A stretch of DNA of 64,000 nt from an uncultured Gemmataceae bacterium. Its GTDB lineage: Bacteria > Planctomycetota > Planctomycetia > Gemmatales > Gemmataceae. The stretch spans positions 62,001-126,000 of the forward strand of contig CALDUY010000001.1 of assembly GCA_937923405.1 (NCBI GenBank). The letters run 5' to 3'. Position numbers and translations under genes: made by a program. Shown piece by piece: positions 45,481 through 54,832 of this stretch (positions are counted from its first letter, which is position 1; each line of letters starts with the position of its first letter). The notes under the pieces are model-generated. The model saw only the letters and a program-made list of their open reading frames with translations. It did not search any database and was not told the DNA's origin.

Positions 45481-46449
45481 TCAGTCTTCAGCGACGGGAT
45501 CTCCGCACAACAGAGCAAGCACAGCCATGCGGACGGCGAGGCCGTTGGTCACTTGCTTCAAGATCGCTGAGTGCGGTCCATCAGCGACTTCGGGGGTCAA
45601 TTCGACTCCGCGATTGATCGGACCCGGAGCGAGCAGCAGGATGTTCTCCTTGGCTCGTCGAATTCGCTCCGCATGCATGCCAAACAGGCGGAAATACTCC
45701 TGAATGGAGGGAAATAGGCCGCCTCGCTGTCGCTCGAACTGGATGCGTAGCACGTTCAAGACGTCACAATGTGGCAAGATGTCATCGAGATGATAGGCGA
45801 CCTCGACGCCGAGACGATGGATGTCGGCAGGAACCAGGGTTGGCGGACCGCAGACGATGACCCGGGCACCGAGTTTGAGCAGCCCGTGAATGTTACTGCG
45901 GGCCACGCGACTATGAGCAATGTCGCCGACCAATCCCACGGTCAGGCCCTCGATGCGACCCTTGATCTGACGAATGGTGAAGATGTCCAGCAGTCCCTGC
46001 GTGGGGTGTTCGTGTGCCCCATCGCCGGCATTGATGACCGAGCAATTCAGATGTTGCGATAACAGATGCGGCGCACCGGGCACATTGTGCCGCACAATCA
46101 CTGCATCAATCCCCATCGCTTCGATGTTTTTGGCCGTGTCGATGAAAGTTTCGCCTTTGTTCAACGAGGACGACGAGGCAGCGAAATCGGAGGTTTCCGC
46201 ACCCAGCCGGCGAGCAGCGAAGCCGAAACTGGCCCGAGTGCGGGTGGACGGCTCGAAGAAGAGCGTCACCACCACCTTGCCTTTGAGATCCGAGCGTTTC
46301 TTGCGTTTGCGAGTGCTGACCTCGACGAAATCCTCCGCCGTGTCGAGAATAGTCAGGATCTCCTCGCGGCTGAGTTCTTCCAACCCCAGGAGATGCTTGC
46401 GGGTCCACACTGACGAAGTCTTCTTGGAAGGTGCCAAATCCAAAGTCAC
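45481..46449 (-). CDS. pyrB: Aspartate carbamoyltransferase catalytic subunit
   Basis: PyrB joins carbamoyl phosphate and aspartate, the first committed pyrimidine step. At 322 residues from GTG 46449 (GGGAG 8 nt upstream) it has normal length. It has the carbamoyl-phosphate loop [34 protein letters not shown] and a C-terminal [13 protein letters not shown]. The longer frame to 46719 would overlap nnrE and adds Arg-rich non-family sequence. No pyrI or pyrC is adjacent. It is the last gene of the minus-strand eda-kdgK-nnrE-pyrB series, 91 bp after nnrE. Confidence 0.93.
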   Translation of the reverse strand: MTLDLAPSKKTSSVWTRKHLLGLEELSREEILTILDTAEDFVEVSTRKRKKRSDLKGKVVVTLFFEPSTRTRASFGFAARRLGAETSDFAASSSSLNKGETFIDTAKNIEAMGIDAVIVRHNVPGAPHLLSQHLNCSVINAGDGAHEHPTQGLLDIFTIRQIKGRIEGLTVGLVGDIAHSRVARSNIHGLLKLGARVIVCGPPTLVPADIHRLGVEVAYHLDDILPHCDVLNVLRIQFERQRGGLFPSIQEYFRLFGMHAERIRRAKENILLLAPGPINRGVELTPEVADGPHSAILKQVTNGLAVRMAVLALLCGDPVAED

Positions 46450-46540
46450 GGCGTTAACTCCCTGCCGTCGAGCGCGGCCACGTTCCCTGGCGACAAATTG
46501 TAAGCAAGATAGGAGGTTATTCCTCGCTCGACAAGAGGCG

Positions 46541-47197
46541 TTATAGTCCAAACTCGGCGAGTAATTTTCGCGGGGCACCCATCGACACAACGCGGACCCG
46601 TCCCAGATAGCGTTGAGCAGCGGGTTTGCTGAACCCCAACTTCGGGGCCGCCACCGTTGCCGTGTAGTCCGCCTTGACGCAAGCCCCCAGCGGTTGACCG
46701 GTGTTCGCATCCATACCACTGGGCAGATCGACAGCGAAGCGTCGCGCCGGACTGGTATTCATCGCCGCGATCACTCGATCGAGCGGCGGGCGCACAGTTC
46801 CTTCCAATCCCACGCCCAATAAGGCATCGACGATCCAACTTGCCTCGGTGAAAACCGTTTGCTGATGGTGGTTGTCCGGAAAGATCTGCACGTCGATGCC
46901 TGCTTTGAGACACATGGTATAGCTAATGCGAGCATCGCCGGCTAGCGACTCCGGATCGGCGAACAGCAACACACGCACTTCGACACCAGCCAACTCCAAA
47001 TGCCGAGCGATGACGAACCCATCTCCACCGTTGTTGCCCTTACCGCAGACCACCACCACGCTTTCAGTCATGCCGATCGACAGCAACAGTTCCGCCATCG
47101 ACCGCCCAGCATTTTCCATCAAAACGATGCCTGGAATGCCGTACTCCGTCATCGCACGCTGGTCGAGTTGTCGAGCTTGTTCTCGACTTAATGACAT
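46541..47197 (-). CDS. nnrE: NAD(P)H-hydrate epimerase
   Basis: This 218-residue YjeF-N domain protein epimerises damaged R-NAD(P)HX to the S form for repair. Motifs are [37 protein letters not shown] (Rossmann-like Gly-rich loop), [11 protein letters not shown] and [12 protein letters not shown]. The companion dehydratase domain (NnrD), often fused in other bacteria, is absent here. It sits 9 bp after kdgK, with GAGGTG upstream of the start. Confidence 0.9.
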   Translation of the reverse strand: MSLSREQARQLDQRAMTEYGIPGIVLMENAGRSMAELLLSIGMTESVVVVCGKGNNGGDGFVIARHLELAGVEVRVLLFADPESLAGDARISYTMCLKAGIDVQIFPDNHHQQTVFTEASWIVDALLGVGLEGTVRPPLDRVIAAMNTSPARRFAVDLPSGMDANTGQPLGACVKADYTATVAAPKLGFSKPAAQRYLGRVRVVSMGAPRKLLAEFGL

Positions 47198-47206
47198 GGT
47201 GGCACC

Positions 47207-48190
47207 TCAGCGACTGATGCGAAGCCCGCCCCCCCGGAGCGTCGCTTCGACCTCTTCCCGAGTTATCCAGGCAAAATCGCCGGGGATTGAATGCTTCAGG
47301 GCACTCATGGCCACGCCACGATCCAGACCGAGTTGCAGGTCACCGTCGAGCAGACCATCGATGAAGCCGGCGGCAAAAGAATCGCCTGCGCCGAGGCGAT
47401 CGACAATTTCGACCTCATAAGTCCGAGTGCGCAGCGTCTGCCCCTGATGCCACACCATCCCCGTCCAATTGTTTTTCCACACCAGCGGATTGTCACGCAA
47501 GGTGATGGCCACGGCTTTGAGGGCGAACCGCTCGGCGGTTTGGGCGGCGGCGTCCTCGTAATCCTTGCCTTGAATGCCGAAGACGCGCTCAAGGTCCTCT
47601 TCTGTGGTGATGAGATAATCGGTGAAGCGCATCAACTCGCTCATGCAGGCCCCGGCTTGGGCGGGAGTCCACAACTTTACTCGATAATTCAGATCTACAC
47701 TAGTGCTAATGCCAGCCGTTCGGGCGGCCTCCAGTGCCTCACGAGTGACGGCGGCGGCGGACGTACTCAACGCCGGAGTGATCCCCGTGACGTGGAACCA
47801 CCTCGCCCCCTGAAACACCCCAGCCCAATCGACCATGCCCGGCGCGATCGAAGCGATGGCGGCTCCTTTGCGATCGTACAGCACGCTGGAGGCTCGCGGG
47901 GCAGCTCCAAACTCCAGGAAATACAGTCCGACACGGTCGTCTTTGGTCCAGACCAGATGTTCGGTAGAGACGCCGGCTTCGCGAGCATGGTTGGCGATGA
48001 GCCGGCCTAGTGGATTGTCGGTCAGACGCGACACCCAAGCGGCGGAACGGCCTAATCGAGCCAGGCCGACGGCGGTGTTCAGCTCCGCCCCACCCACTTG
48101 CACGTCCAGGCTGCGGGCTTGCTCCAGGCGTCGATACCCAGGCGGGGCCAGACGAATCATTGCTTCGCCAAAGGTGATGAGATCGGCCAT
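47207..48190 (-). CDS. kdgK: PfkB-family sugar kinase, probable 2-keto-3-deoxygluconate kinase
   Basis: This 327-residue ribokinase-like enzyme opens LITFGEAMIRLAPPGYRRLEQA and has the substrate loop VGGAELNTAVGLARLG. The C-terminal PfkB signature DRLGAGDSFAAGFIDGLL carries the catalytic aspartate. The adjacent eda gene (12 bp upstream) supports KDG phosphorylation to KDPG, but the exact sugar is inferred from context. This would be the lower part of an Entner-Doudoroff or uronate route. Confidence 0.88.
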   Translation of the reverse strand: MADLITFGEAMIRLAPPGYRRLEQARSLDVQVGGAELNTAVGLARLGRSAAWVSRLTDNPLGRLIANHAREAGVSTEHLVWTKDDRVGLYFLEFGAAPRASSVLYDRKGAAIASIAPGMVDWAGVFQGARWFHVTGITPALSTSAAAVTREALEAARTAGISTSVDLNYRVKLWTPAQAGACMSELMRFTDYLITTEEDLERVFGIQGKDYEDAAAQTAERFALKAVAITLRDNPLVWKNNWTGMVWHQGQTLRTRTYEVEIVDRLGAGDSFAAGFIDGLLDGDLQLGLDRGVAMSALKHSIPGDFAWITREEVEATLRGGGLRISR

Positions 48191-48202
48191 AGTCGCTCAC
48201 CG

Positions 48203-48856
48203 TCAAGAGAGGGTTGCACGGGTTTGACGTACCACTTCGACGAACTGTCGGGCCAGGTCGCGAATACGAGCGAAGTTGCCCTCAGCGACGGCCTTCGGCT
48301 CGACCAGTTGCGATCCGACGCCCAGACAGCACGCTCCGGCTCGGAGAAACTCCGGTGCCGTTGTCAGATCCACGCCGCCCGTCGGCATGAGACGCACCTG
48401 CGGCAACGGGGCACGCACCGCCTTGAAAAAGGCAGGGCCGAGAATCTCGGCAGGGAAAACCTTGATGAGATCGGCTCCAGCCTGCCAAGCGGTGAGAATC
48501 TCCGTCGGTGTGAAACAGCCGGGCATCACTAGCTTGCTGTATCGCTGACACAACCGGATCACGTCTAGATCCAAGGTCGGAGCAACCAGGTACTCCGCGC
48601 CGGCGAGCAGAGCAGCTCGGCCCGTCTCGGCATCGAGAATGGTTCCCGCTCCGAGTAGCACTCGATCACCCAGAGCGCGGCGAACTTGTCGCACCACGTC
48701 CAGCGCATCGGGCACGGTCATGGTGATTTCAACAACGGGGATGCCGCCGTCGGCCAAGGCACGGCAGACCTCGACAAGTTGCTGGCTGTCCGGAGAGCGG
48801 ACCACAGCCACCAGACCGGTGTCGAGAACCAATTGCAAGGCTTGTTCTTTGCTCAT
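48203..48856 (-). CDS. eda: KDPG/KHG aldolase
   Basis: Eda cleaves 2-keto-3-deoxy-6-phosphogluconate to pyruvate and glyceraldehyde-3-phosphate. At 217 residues it has GLVAVVRS, VVEITMTVPDAL (catalytic Glu), DLIKVFPAE (Schiff-base Lys) and PTGGVDLTTAPEFLRAGACCLGVGSQLV. ATG 48856 aligns the start with the family; an upstream ATG (48892) adds 12 residues, and neither has a strong ribosome site. It precedes kdgK in the same minus-strand run. Confidence 0.93.
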   Translation of the reverse strand: MSKEQALQLVLDTGLVAVVRSPDSQQLVEVCRALADGGIPVVEITMTVPDALDVVRQVRRALGDRVLLGAGTILDAETGRAALLAGAEYLVAPTLDLDVIRLCQRYSKLVMPGCFTPTEILTAWQAGADLIKVFPAEILGPAFFKAVRAPLPQVRLMPTGGVDLTTAPEFLRAGACCLGVGSQLVEPKAVAEGNFARIRDLARQFVEVVRQTRATLS

Positions 48857-48919
48857 ACTGCGTATCGTAGAACAAGCCCTCTTGTCCGTCATCCAGCCGA
48901 GGCAACATAATGCAGACCG

Positions 48920-49630
48920 ATGCCAAACCCATCAGGTCCATCAGGGGAGAGGAAGACATGGCCAAAAGAAGCGCCGACCGTCGCCGATGTTCTGGAACTG
49001 ATCGAGCAGCTAGGCGGCATCCCGCCACGCCGCGTGCTGCTGCAACCGCTCCCAGGCAAAGCCACCGAGAAAGACCTGCTCGTTCACCAAAAACGCACGG
49101 GGCGTATCTGTGAACTCATTGAAGGAACTTTGGTCGAGAAACCTGCGGGATATAGTGAATCCTGCATCGCGTCTGAGATCAACATGCATCTGCGGCTGCA
49201 TGCCAAGCAATACGATCTGGGCGAAGTGTCGGGGGAACAAGGAACCATGCGGTTGATGCCGCATTTAGTGCGTGTCCCCGATGTAGCATTCACACGCAAG
49301 GAGAAGTTCCTCCATGGCATTCTACCCAGCGAACCGATTCCTGATCTGGTGCCAGATCTGGTCGTGGAAGTGTTGAGCGACAACAATACTCCTGGCGAGA
49401 TGCTTCGCAAGTTGAAGGAGTATTTCCTCACCGGAACGACCGTAGTCTGGATCGTCGATCCCAGAAGACGCCAGGTTATGGTTTACACTTCTCCGGACGC
49501 CCGAACAATCTACCGGGAAGCAGACACGTTGGAAGGAGGGGAACTACTCCCTGGATTTCGGCTCCGTGTGGCTGATCTGTTCAGAAACCTACCCTCGCGC
49601 AAGAAGAAACCGTCGCGCAAGAAATCCTGA
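48920..49630 (+). CDS. Uma2 family (PD-(D/E)XK) endonuclease-like protein
   Basis: This is a 236-residue DUF820/Uma2 protein with the restriction-endonuclease-like core: CELIEGTLVEKPAGYSESCIA, then VRVPDVAFTRKEK, then DLVPDLVVEVLSDNNTPGEMLRKLKEYFLTG. The VPDVAF Asp and VVEVLS Glu/Lys neighbourhood fit the PD...(D/E)XK site. Its role is unknown. The start is odd. The best site (GGGGAGAGGAAG before ATG 48958) leads into a different frame. A one-base insertion in the AAAA run at 48963-48966 would explain this, since removing one A gives MAKEAPTVADVLE. The open frame from ATG 48920 has no ribosome site. A frameshifted or weakly expressed gene is possible. Confidence 0.75.
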   Translation: MPNPSGPSGERKTWPKEAPTVADVLELIEQLGGIPPRRVLLQPLPGKATEKDLLVHQKRTGRICELIEGTLVEKPAGYSESCIASEINMHLRLHAKQYDLGEVSGEQGTMRLMPHLVRVPDVAFTRKEKFLHGILPSEPIPDLVPDLVVEVLSDNNTPGEMLRKLKEYFLTGTTVVWIVDPRRRQVMVYTSPDARTIYREADTLEGGELLPGFRLRVADLFRNLPSRKKKPSRKKS

Positions 49631-49833
49631 GCCAGATTCCGCAGCGAGATTTCTTCACCTGCCTGTCCGTTCACTGTCAACAGAGCGGTGTACCGGTCTG
49701 TCTTGACCCTACTCCGACATGGTCCTTAGACTGACTAGCATGAAAGAGTCTACTGATTATCCGCAACAAGTGGAAGGCAAAGTGACTGGTGGACGTGTCT
49801 GGAGCGTTCTAGTCTCGGTGGAGGCGTGTGTCG

Positions 49834-52800
49834 ATGAGCAGTGATGCCAAACTCGAAAGCTCGTTCTGGGAGAAGCTGAGTGACGGCATCTCCGCCTTTT
49901 CCGAGGGGGTAGGCAACTTTTTTCTGCGCCTGCTCGGCTCGAAGAACGAACGCGACATCAAGAATCTCGGCTATGTGCGTCCGCAGAAACCCGGTGCCCA
50001 ACACACAGTGATTGAGGGATCGCTGCTGCACCAAGTCAACGCTTTGGAAGAAAAGATGCAGGCGTTGACTCCCGAAGAGTTGCGCAACATCACGCCCCAA
50101 CTGCGCGAGAAATTTCGGCAGGGGGCGACCCTGGACGACCTGCTCCCCGAGGCGTTTGCTGCCTGCCGCGAAGCCGCTCGCCGTACTAAAAACATGCGGC
50201 ATTTCGACGTGCAAATCATAGGCGGCATCGTCCTGCATCAGGGCAAAATCGCCGAGATGGTCACCGGCGAAGGCAAAACTCTCGTCGCCACGCTGCCGGC
50301 CTATCTCAACGCCTTGGAACAGAAGGGCGTTCACATCGTCACTGTCAACGACTACCTCGCTCGTCGTGACTGCGAATGGATGTTGCCCATCTATCGTGCG
50401 CTGGGCATGGAAGCAGGCTACATCCAATCCGACATGGATCCAGAGAAACGCCGCGCCGCCTACGACGCCGACATCACTTACGGCACCAACAGCGAGTTTG
50501 GCTTCGATTATCTCCGCGACAACATGAAGCCCGCGCGTCGCGGCGACAACATGTACGATCCCTTCTATCAACAAGTGCAGCGGGTGCCACTCAACTACGC
50601 CATCATCGACGAGGTGGACAACATCCTCATCGATGAAGCCCGCACCCCGCTCATCATCTCCGGCCAGGCGTTCACCGACGTTCGCCGTTACGACAAGGCC
50701 AACTGGATCGCCGTCCAACTGACCGAATTGCAAAAGAACGCTCCGGGCAAGTATTTCGAGGTCAAGGAAAAAGAACACACCTGCCATCTGACCGATGAGG
50801 GCGTCCGCAAGGCCGAGGAGTTGGCCGGCGTCGAGAGTTTCTACACTGCCGGCAACATGGAATGGCCGCACCTCATTGACAACGCCCTGAAGGCCCACCA
50901 TCTCTACAAACGCGACAAACGCTATGCCGTCACTCGTAATGAAGACGGGGAGATGGCCATCATTATCATCGATGAATTCACCGGTCGATTGATGCATGGT
51001 CGGCAATGGTCGGACGGGTTGCATCAAGCTGTCGAGGCCAAGCATGCCAAGGATGGCGTCCGCATCAAGGAAGAGACACAAACGCTGGCCACGGTCACTT
51101 TGCAGAACTTCTTCAAGATGTACAAGAAGCTCGCTGGGATGACCGGCACGGCCATGACCGAAGCCGACGAGTTCTGGAAAATCTACAAGCTTGAAGTAGT
51201 GGCGATTCCCACCAATCGTCCTCTGATCCGCAAGGACAGTCCCGATGTGATCTTTCGCACCGAAAAGGAGAAGTGGAACGCGGTCATCGAGGAAGTGGTC
51301 CAGGTGCATGAGAAGGGCAAAGGCCGGCCTATTCTCATCGGTACGACCGATGTGGACAAGTCGATCAAGCTGTCGGAATTGCTCAAGCGACGCGGCATCA
51401 AGCACGAACTGTTGAACGCTCTTCCGGAGCATGCCGCTCGCGAGGCCGAGATCGTTGCCCAGGCCGGGCGTATCGGCGCGGTGACGATCTCCACCAACAT
51501 GGCCGGTCGTGGTACTGACATCATCTTGGGGGGAAATCCCGAGACGATGGCCTGGGCCCAGCTGAAGCACAAATACGCCTCGCGACTCGACGTGCCCGAG
51601 GACGAATGGAAAGCGACCGTCGATGCCATCGAAGCCAAAGAGAAAACGAAGGAAGAAGGCCGCAAAGTCGCTGCCATGGGCGGACTGCACATCATCGGCA
51701 CCGAGCGGCACGAGGCTCGCCGCATCGACAACCAACTCCGTGGTCGAGCGGGTCGTCAGGGCGATCCAGGGTCGTCGCGCTTCTATCTATCGCTCGAAGA
51801 CGACTTGATGCGCATCTTTGCTGGCGAGTGGGTGTCCACCGTCTTGCAGCGTCTGGGCATGCAGGAAGGTGAGGCCATCGAGAGCCGCATGGTAACACGA
51901 CGTATCACTGCTGCTCAGAAGAAGGTCGAAGAACGCAACTTCGATAGCCGCAAACATCTCCTCGAATACGACGAAGTCATGGACCATCAACGCAAGGAGG
52001 TCTACGGCTATCGGCAGAAGATTCTCTGTGGCACCAATTGCAAGATGCTCATCATGGGCATGTTCGATCGACAGATCGAACTCGCCGTCGAACGCTTTCT
52101 CGATGACGATTACGGCGCGGAAACGTTCGCTCAGTTCGCCGCCACCCGACTGGGTGTCGAGATGGATGCCGCCGACTTTTCGCGGTCGAATTTCGAGCAG
52201 GCCGACCGTACCGCTCGAGACAAGGCTCTACGAGCGATTCCCACGATTATTCAGGAAAGCATCGACGAGAATCTCGGCGCGGAAGAGTCTCGCGAGTGGA
52301 ACTGGCAAGCGCTATCCCACAGTGTCAACACACGCTACGGGCTGAAAACGACCGATCGACAGCTCAAACAGATCGGCAAAGACGATCTCGGCGAGTACCT
52401 CATCGCTGAGGCAACCAAATCGATCGAGGCACTCGATCTGTCGGACGGCAAGCCCTTCCTCGATCCCGACTGGGGCCTGCGCTCCCTCTGTGATTGGGCG
52501 CGACTGAAATATGGCATCAAGCTTGCGGTTGACGAACTGACCCAACTGGACGAATCGAAGATCACTCGCCTGCTGCAAACGCGCGTGCGAGAGCTGTATC
52601 GGCAGCGGGAGATTGAGTTCCCGGTCAAGGCGGGTCTGGCCCAGTTCATGAGTGATCGCGGCCAGGTGTCTCCGGGGTCGCAGAAGTATAATCGCGAGGG
52701 GCTGTTCCACTGGGCCAAGACGCGATTCCCCAAGTTCGCCGATTCGTTCAACGAAGAGGACTTCCGCACGCAATCGCGCAGCCGGCTCCAGGAAATTCTG

Positions 52801-53490
52801 CTGGAGGCGAGTAAGAATTCCTACGCCGTCCATCCTGAAGAAGAGATCGACGAAAAGATCGAGGAGGTGTTTGAAGGCTCGAAACGGCCTTGTGATGCCG
52901 ACGATGCCACCGAACTTTCTGGATGGATGATGGAGCGCTTTGGGCTAGAGGTATCTGCCGAGGCGATTGCCGGCAAAAAGGCTGAGGAAGTGCGCTCGGA
53001 ATTGTGGAACGCTTTTGATCGGCGCTATCGGCCCGAAATGCGTGAGATGGAACGCGGCCTGGTGCTGCATCAACTCGACGCTGCCTGGAAGAACCATTTG
53101 TATCAGATGGATCATTTGCGTTCGGGCATCGGTTTGGTGGGATACGCTCAGGAAGATCCCAAAACCGTCTACAAGCGCGAGGGCATGAAAGAGTTCCGGG
53201 CGATGTGGGACGGCGTCGAGGATCGCATCACCGAGATGGTTTTCCGCATGGAGGAGAGCGAAGCGTTTCAGGAAACCATCTGGCGGATTGGCGCAGCCAC
53301 CCATGCTGCCGCACCGACGATCAGCGAGCAACAAAAGGCTCAGGTCAATCAGCAGATGGGATCGACCGGCAGCGAAGGCAAGAAGGTCGATCCGATCCGC
53401 AACACCCGAGCCAAGGTCGGACGCAACGATCCCTGTCCGTGCGGCTCTGGTAAGAAGTACAAAAACTGCCACATGCGACAGACGGCTTGA
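49834..53490 (+). CDS. secA: Preprotein translocase ATPase SecA, enlarged
   Basis: SecA drives post-translational export through SecYEG. This one is 1218 residues, far longer than E. coli SecA (901). ATG 49834 has GGAGG 9 nt before it; the GTG at 49828 is too close. Walker A is MVTGEGKT (Lys148), with [17 protein letters not shown] and the motor-2 motif [16 protein letters not shown]. The C-terminal zinc site [13 protein letters not shown] is complete. The extra length lies between the scaffold and the C-terminus (about 820-1070). There a module with the pattern W/Y-x(3)-L-x(2)-W-x(4)-Y/F-G/P appears in about four successive copies, similar to the single WDIPGL...F-x-L segment of ordinary SecA. 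Confidence 0.96.
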   Translation: MSSDAKLESSFWEKLSDGISAFSEGVGNFFLRLLGSKNERDIKNLGYVRPQKPGAQHTVIEGSLLHQVNALEEKMQALTPEELRNITPQLREKFRQGATLDDLLPEAFAACREAARRTKNMRHFDVQIIGGIVLHQGKIAEMVTGEGKTLVATLPAYLNALEQKGVHIVTVNDYLARRDCEWMLPIYRALGMEAGYIQSDMDPEKRRAAYDADITYGTNSEFGFDYLRDNMKPARRGDNMYDPFYQQVQRVPLNYAIIDEVDNILIDEARTPLIISGQAFTDVRRYDKANWIAVQLTELQKNAPGKYFEVKEKEHTCHLTDEGVRKAEELAGVESFYTAGNMEWPHLIDNALKAHHLYKRDKRYAVTRNEDGEMAIIIIDEFTGRLMHGRQWSDGLHQAVEAKHAKDGVRIKEETQTLATVTLQNFFKMYKKLAGMTGTAMTEADEFWKIYKLEVVAIPTNRPLIRKDSPDVIFRTEKEKWNAVIEEVVQVHEKGKGRPILIGTTDVDKSIKLSELLKRRGIKHELLNALPEHAAREAEIVAQAGRIGAVTISTNMAGRGTDIILGGNPETMAWAQLKHKYASRLDVPEDEWKATVDAIEAKEKTKEEGRKVAAMGGLHIIGTERHEARRIDNQLRGRAGRQGDPGSSRFYLSLEDDLMRIFAGEWVSTVLQRLGMQEGEAIESRMVTRRITAAQKKVEERNFDSRKHLLEYDEVMDHQRKEVYGYRQKILCGTNCKMLIMGMFDRQIELAVERFLDDDYGAETFAQFAATRLGVEMDAADFSRSNFEQADRTARDKALRAIPTIIQESIDENLGAEESREWNWQALSHSVNTRYGLKTTDRQLKQIGKDDLGEYLIAEATKSIEALDLSDGKPFLDPDWGLRSLCDWARLKYGIKLAVDELTQLDESKITRLLQTRVRELYRQREIEFPVKAGLAQFMSDRGQVSPGSQKYNREGLFHWAKTRFPKFADSFNEEDFRTQSRSRLQEILLEASKNSYAVHPEEEIDEKIEEVFEGSKRPCDADDATELSGWMMERFGLEVSAEAIAGKKAEEVRSELWNAFDRRYRPEMREMERGLVLHQLDAAWKNHLYQMDHLRSGIGLVGYAQEDPKTVYKREGMKEFRAMWDGVEDRITEMVFRMEESEAFQETIWRIGAATHAAAPTISEQQKAQVNQQMGSTGSEGKKVDPIRNTRAKVGRNDPCPCGSGKKYKNCHMRQTA

Positions 53491-53520
53491 CAACCCTGAT
53501 CCCGGGAAAGGAGTTCCCAA

Positions 53521-54807
53521 ATGCGCTGGCTGCTGGATGCGGGGTATCTCGTCGCGCTGCTCGTGCTGTCGCCGTGGCTGGCTTGGCGTGCCTGGCGAAC
53601 CCGTCGCTATCGCCAGGGCTTACGCGACAAGCTGCTTGGCTTTCAAGGAGAGGCTCCGACGGGCGCGGTCTGGTTTCACGCCGTCTCCTTGGGCGAGGTC
53701 AAGGTACTCGGGCAGTTGGTGCCAGCGTTTCGGCAACGCCATCCTCAGCAGACAGTGGTTCTCTCTTCCACCACAGACACTGGCCTGGAAGAGGCCCGTC
53801 GGCTGTTTCCTGATCTGGTCGTGTTTTCCTTTCCCTTCGATTTCAGCTGGGCTGTGGCTCGCACTCTGAGCCGATTGCAGCCGTCCCTGGTCGTATTGTG
53901 CGAAAGCGAGATCTGGCCCAACTTTCTGACCACGGCCCATCGACAAGGGATACCCGTGGCGATCGTTAATGGGCGGATGTCGCCGCGCAGTCTATCGAGA
54001 TACTCGAAGGCGGCTCCGTTGGCCCGGTGGTTGTTCGGCAAACTAGCAGCAGCTGGCGTGCAGAGCGAGGAGTACGCCGCCGCTCTGTTGGCTCTCGGAG
54101 CCACGCCGGGAACTGTTCGAGTGACCGGCAATCTCAAGTACGACGGCGCACAACTCGATCGCCACAACCCACACAGCGAGGAGTTACGTCGTCTATTTAA
54201 GATCTCCAAGGAGGATTTAGTGTGGGTCGCTGGCAGTCTGCAACCGAGCGAGGAATCGATCATCCTGGCCATTTATCAGAAAGCCCGCGTTCGCCATCCG
54301 AACCTGCGGCTGTTCCTCGTGCCCCGGCAACGGGAGCGGTTCGACGAGTTAGCTCAGGAATTAGAGCGTCAAGGGATCGCTTTTATCCGACGTTCGCGTC
54401 TGACGCAACCACAGCGAGCCGACGTCGTTCTGCTCGACAGCATGGGCGAACTAGCCGCGTTGTGGGCGTTGGCTGACGTCGCTTTCGTCGGTGGCAGCCT
54501 TGATGGCAAGCGTGGCGGTCAGAGCATGATTGAACCAGCAGCGTTTGGCGTGGCGGTCACGTTCGGTCCGCATGTGTGGAACTTCCGTCAGACTGCCAGC
54601 CGGCTGATCGAGTGCGGCGGAGCTTATCAGATCGAGAACGCCAAGGAACTAGAGCAGACCATCCTACGGTTGCTCAACGATCGTTCGGAACGCCAGACGA
54701 TCGGGGCCTTGGCTCGTCGCTTCGTCTTATCGCAGCAAGGCGCGACCCAGCGGACATTAGATTTGCTGGACACCGTGTTGAACCAGCAGCAAGAACAGGC
54801 CGCATGA
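53521..54807 (+). CDS. waaA: 3-deoxy-D-manno-octulosonic acid transferase
   Basis: This 428-residue Kdo transferase adds Kdo from CMP-Kdo to lipid A precursor. It has an N-terminal membrane anchor (about 4-22), VWFHAVSLGEVKVL with the catalytic Glu, FSFPFDFSWAV, LVVLCESEIWPNFL, and a C-terminal GT-B half with SQGAT near the end and FVGGSLDGKRGGQSMIEPAAFG. It implies an LPS-containing outer membrane. AGGAG precedes the ATG; secA ends 30 bp upstream. Confidence 0.93.
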   Translation: MRWLLDAGYLVALLVLSPWLAWRAWRTRRYRQGLRDKLLGFQGEAPTGAVWFHAVSLGEVKVLGQLVPAFRQRHPQQTVVLSSTTDTGLEEARRLFPDLVVFSFPFDFSWAVARTLSRLQPSLVVLCESEIWPNFLTTAHRQGIPVAIVNGRMSPRSLSRYSKAAPLARWLFGKLAAAGVQSEEYAAALLALGATPGTVRVTGNLKYDGAQLDRHNPHSEELRRLFKISKEDLVWVAGSLQPSEESIILAIYQKARVRHPNLRLFLVPRQRERFDELAQELERQGIAFIRRSRLTQPQRADVVLLDSMGELAALWALADVAFVGGSLDGKRGGQSMIEPAAFGVAVTFGPHVWNFRQTASRLIECGGAYQIENAKELEQTILRLLNDRSERQTIGALARRFVLSQQGATQRTLDLLDTVLNQQQEQAA

Positions 54808-54832
54808 GGGAGGGAGGAGAGCTTCAGACGTT

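Noticed and set aside
46450-46719. 90-residue N-terminal extension of PyrB
   Set aside because: It overlaps nnrE and lacks family similarity; GTG 46449 has GGGAG at correct spacing.
49750-51735. A 661-codon open frame on the minus strand opposite secA
   Set aside because: It is the complement of a well-supported SecA frame; high GC and codon bias keep the opposite frame open. It has no ribosome site and no recognisable protein motif.
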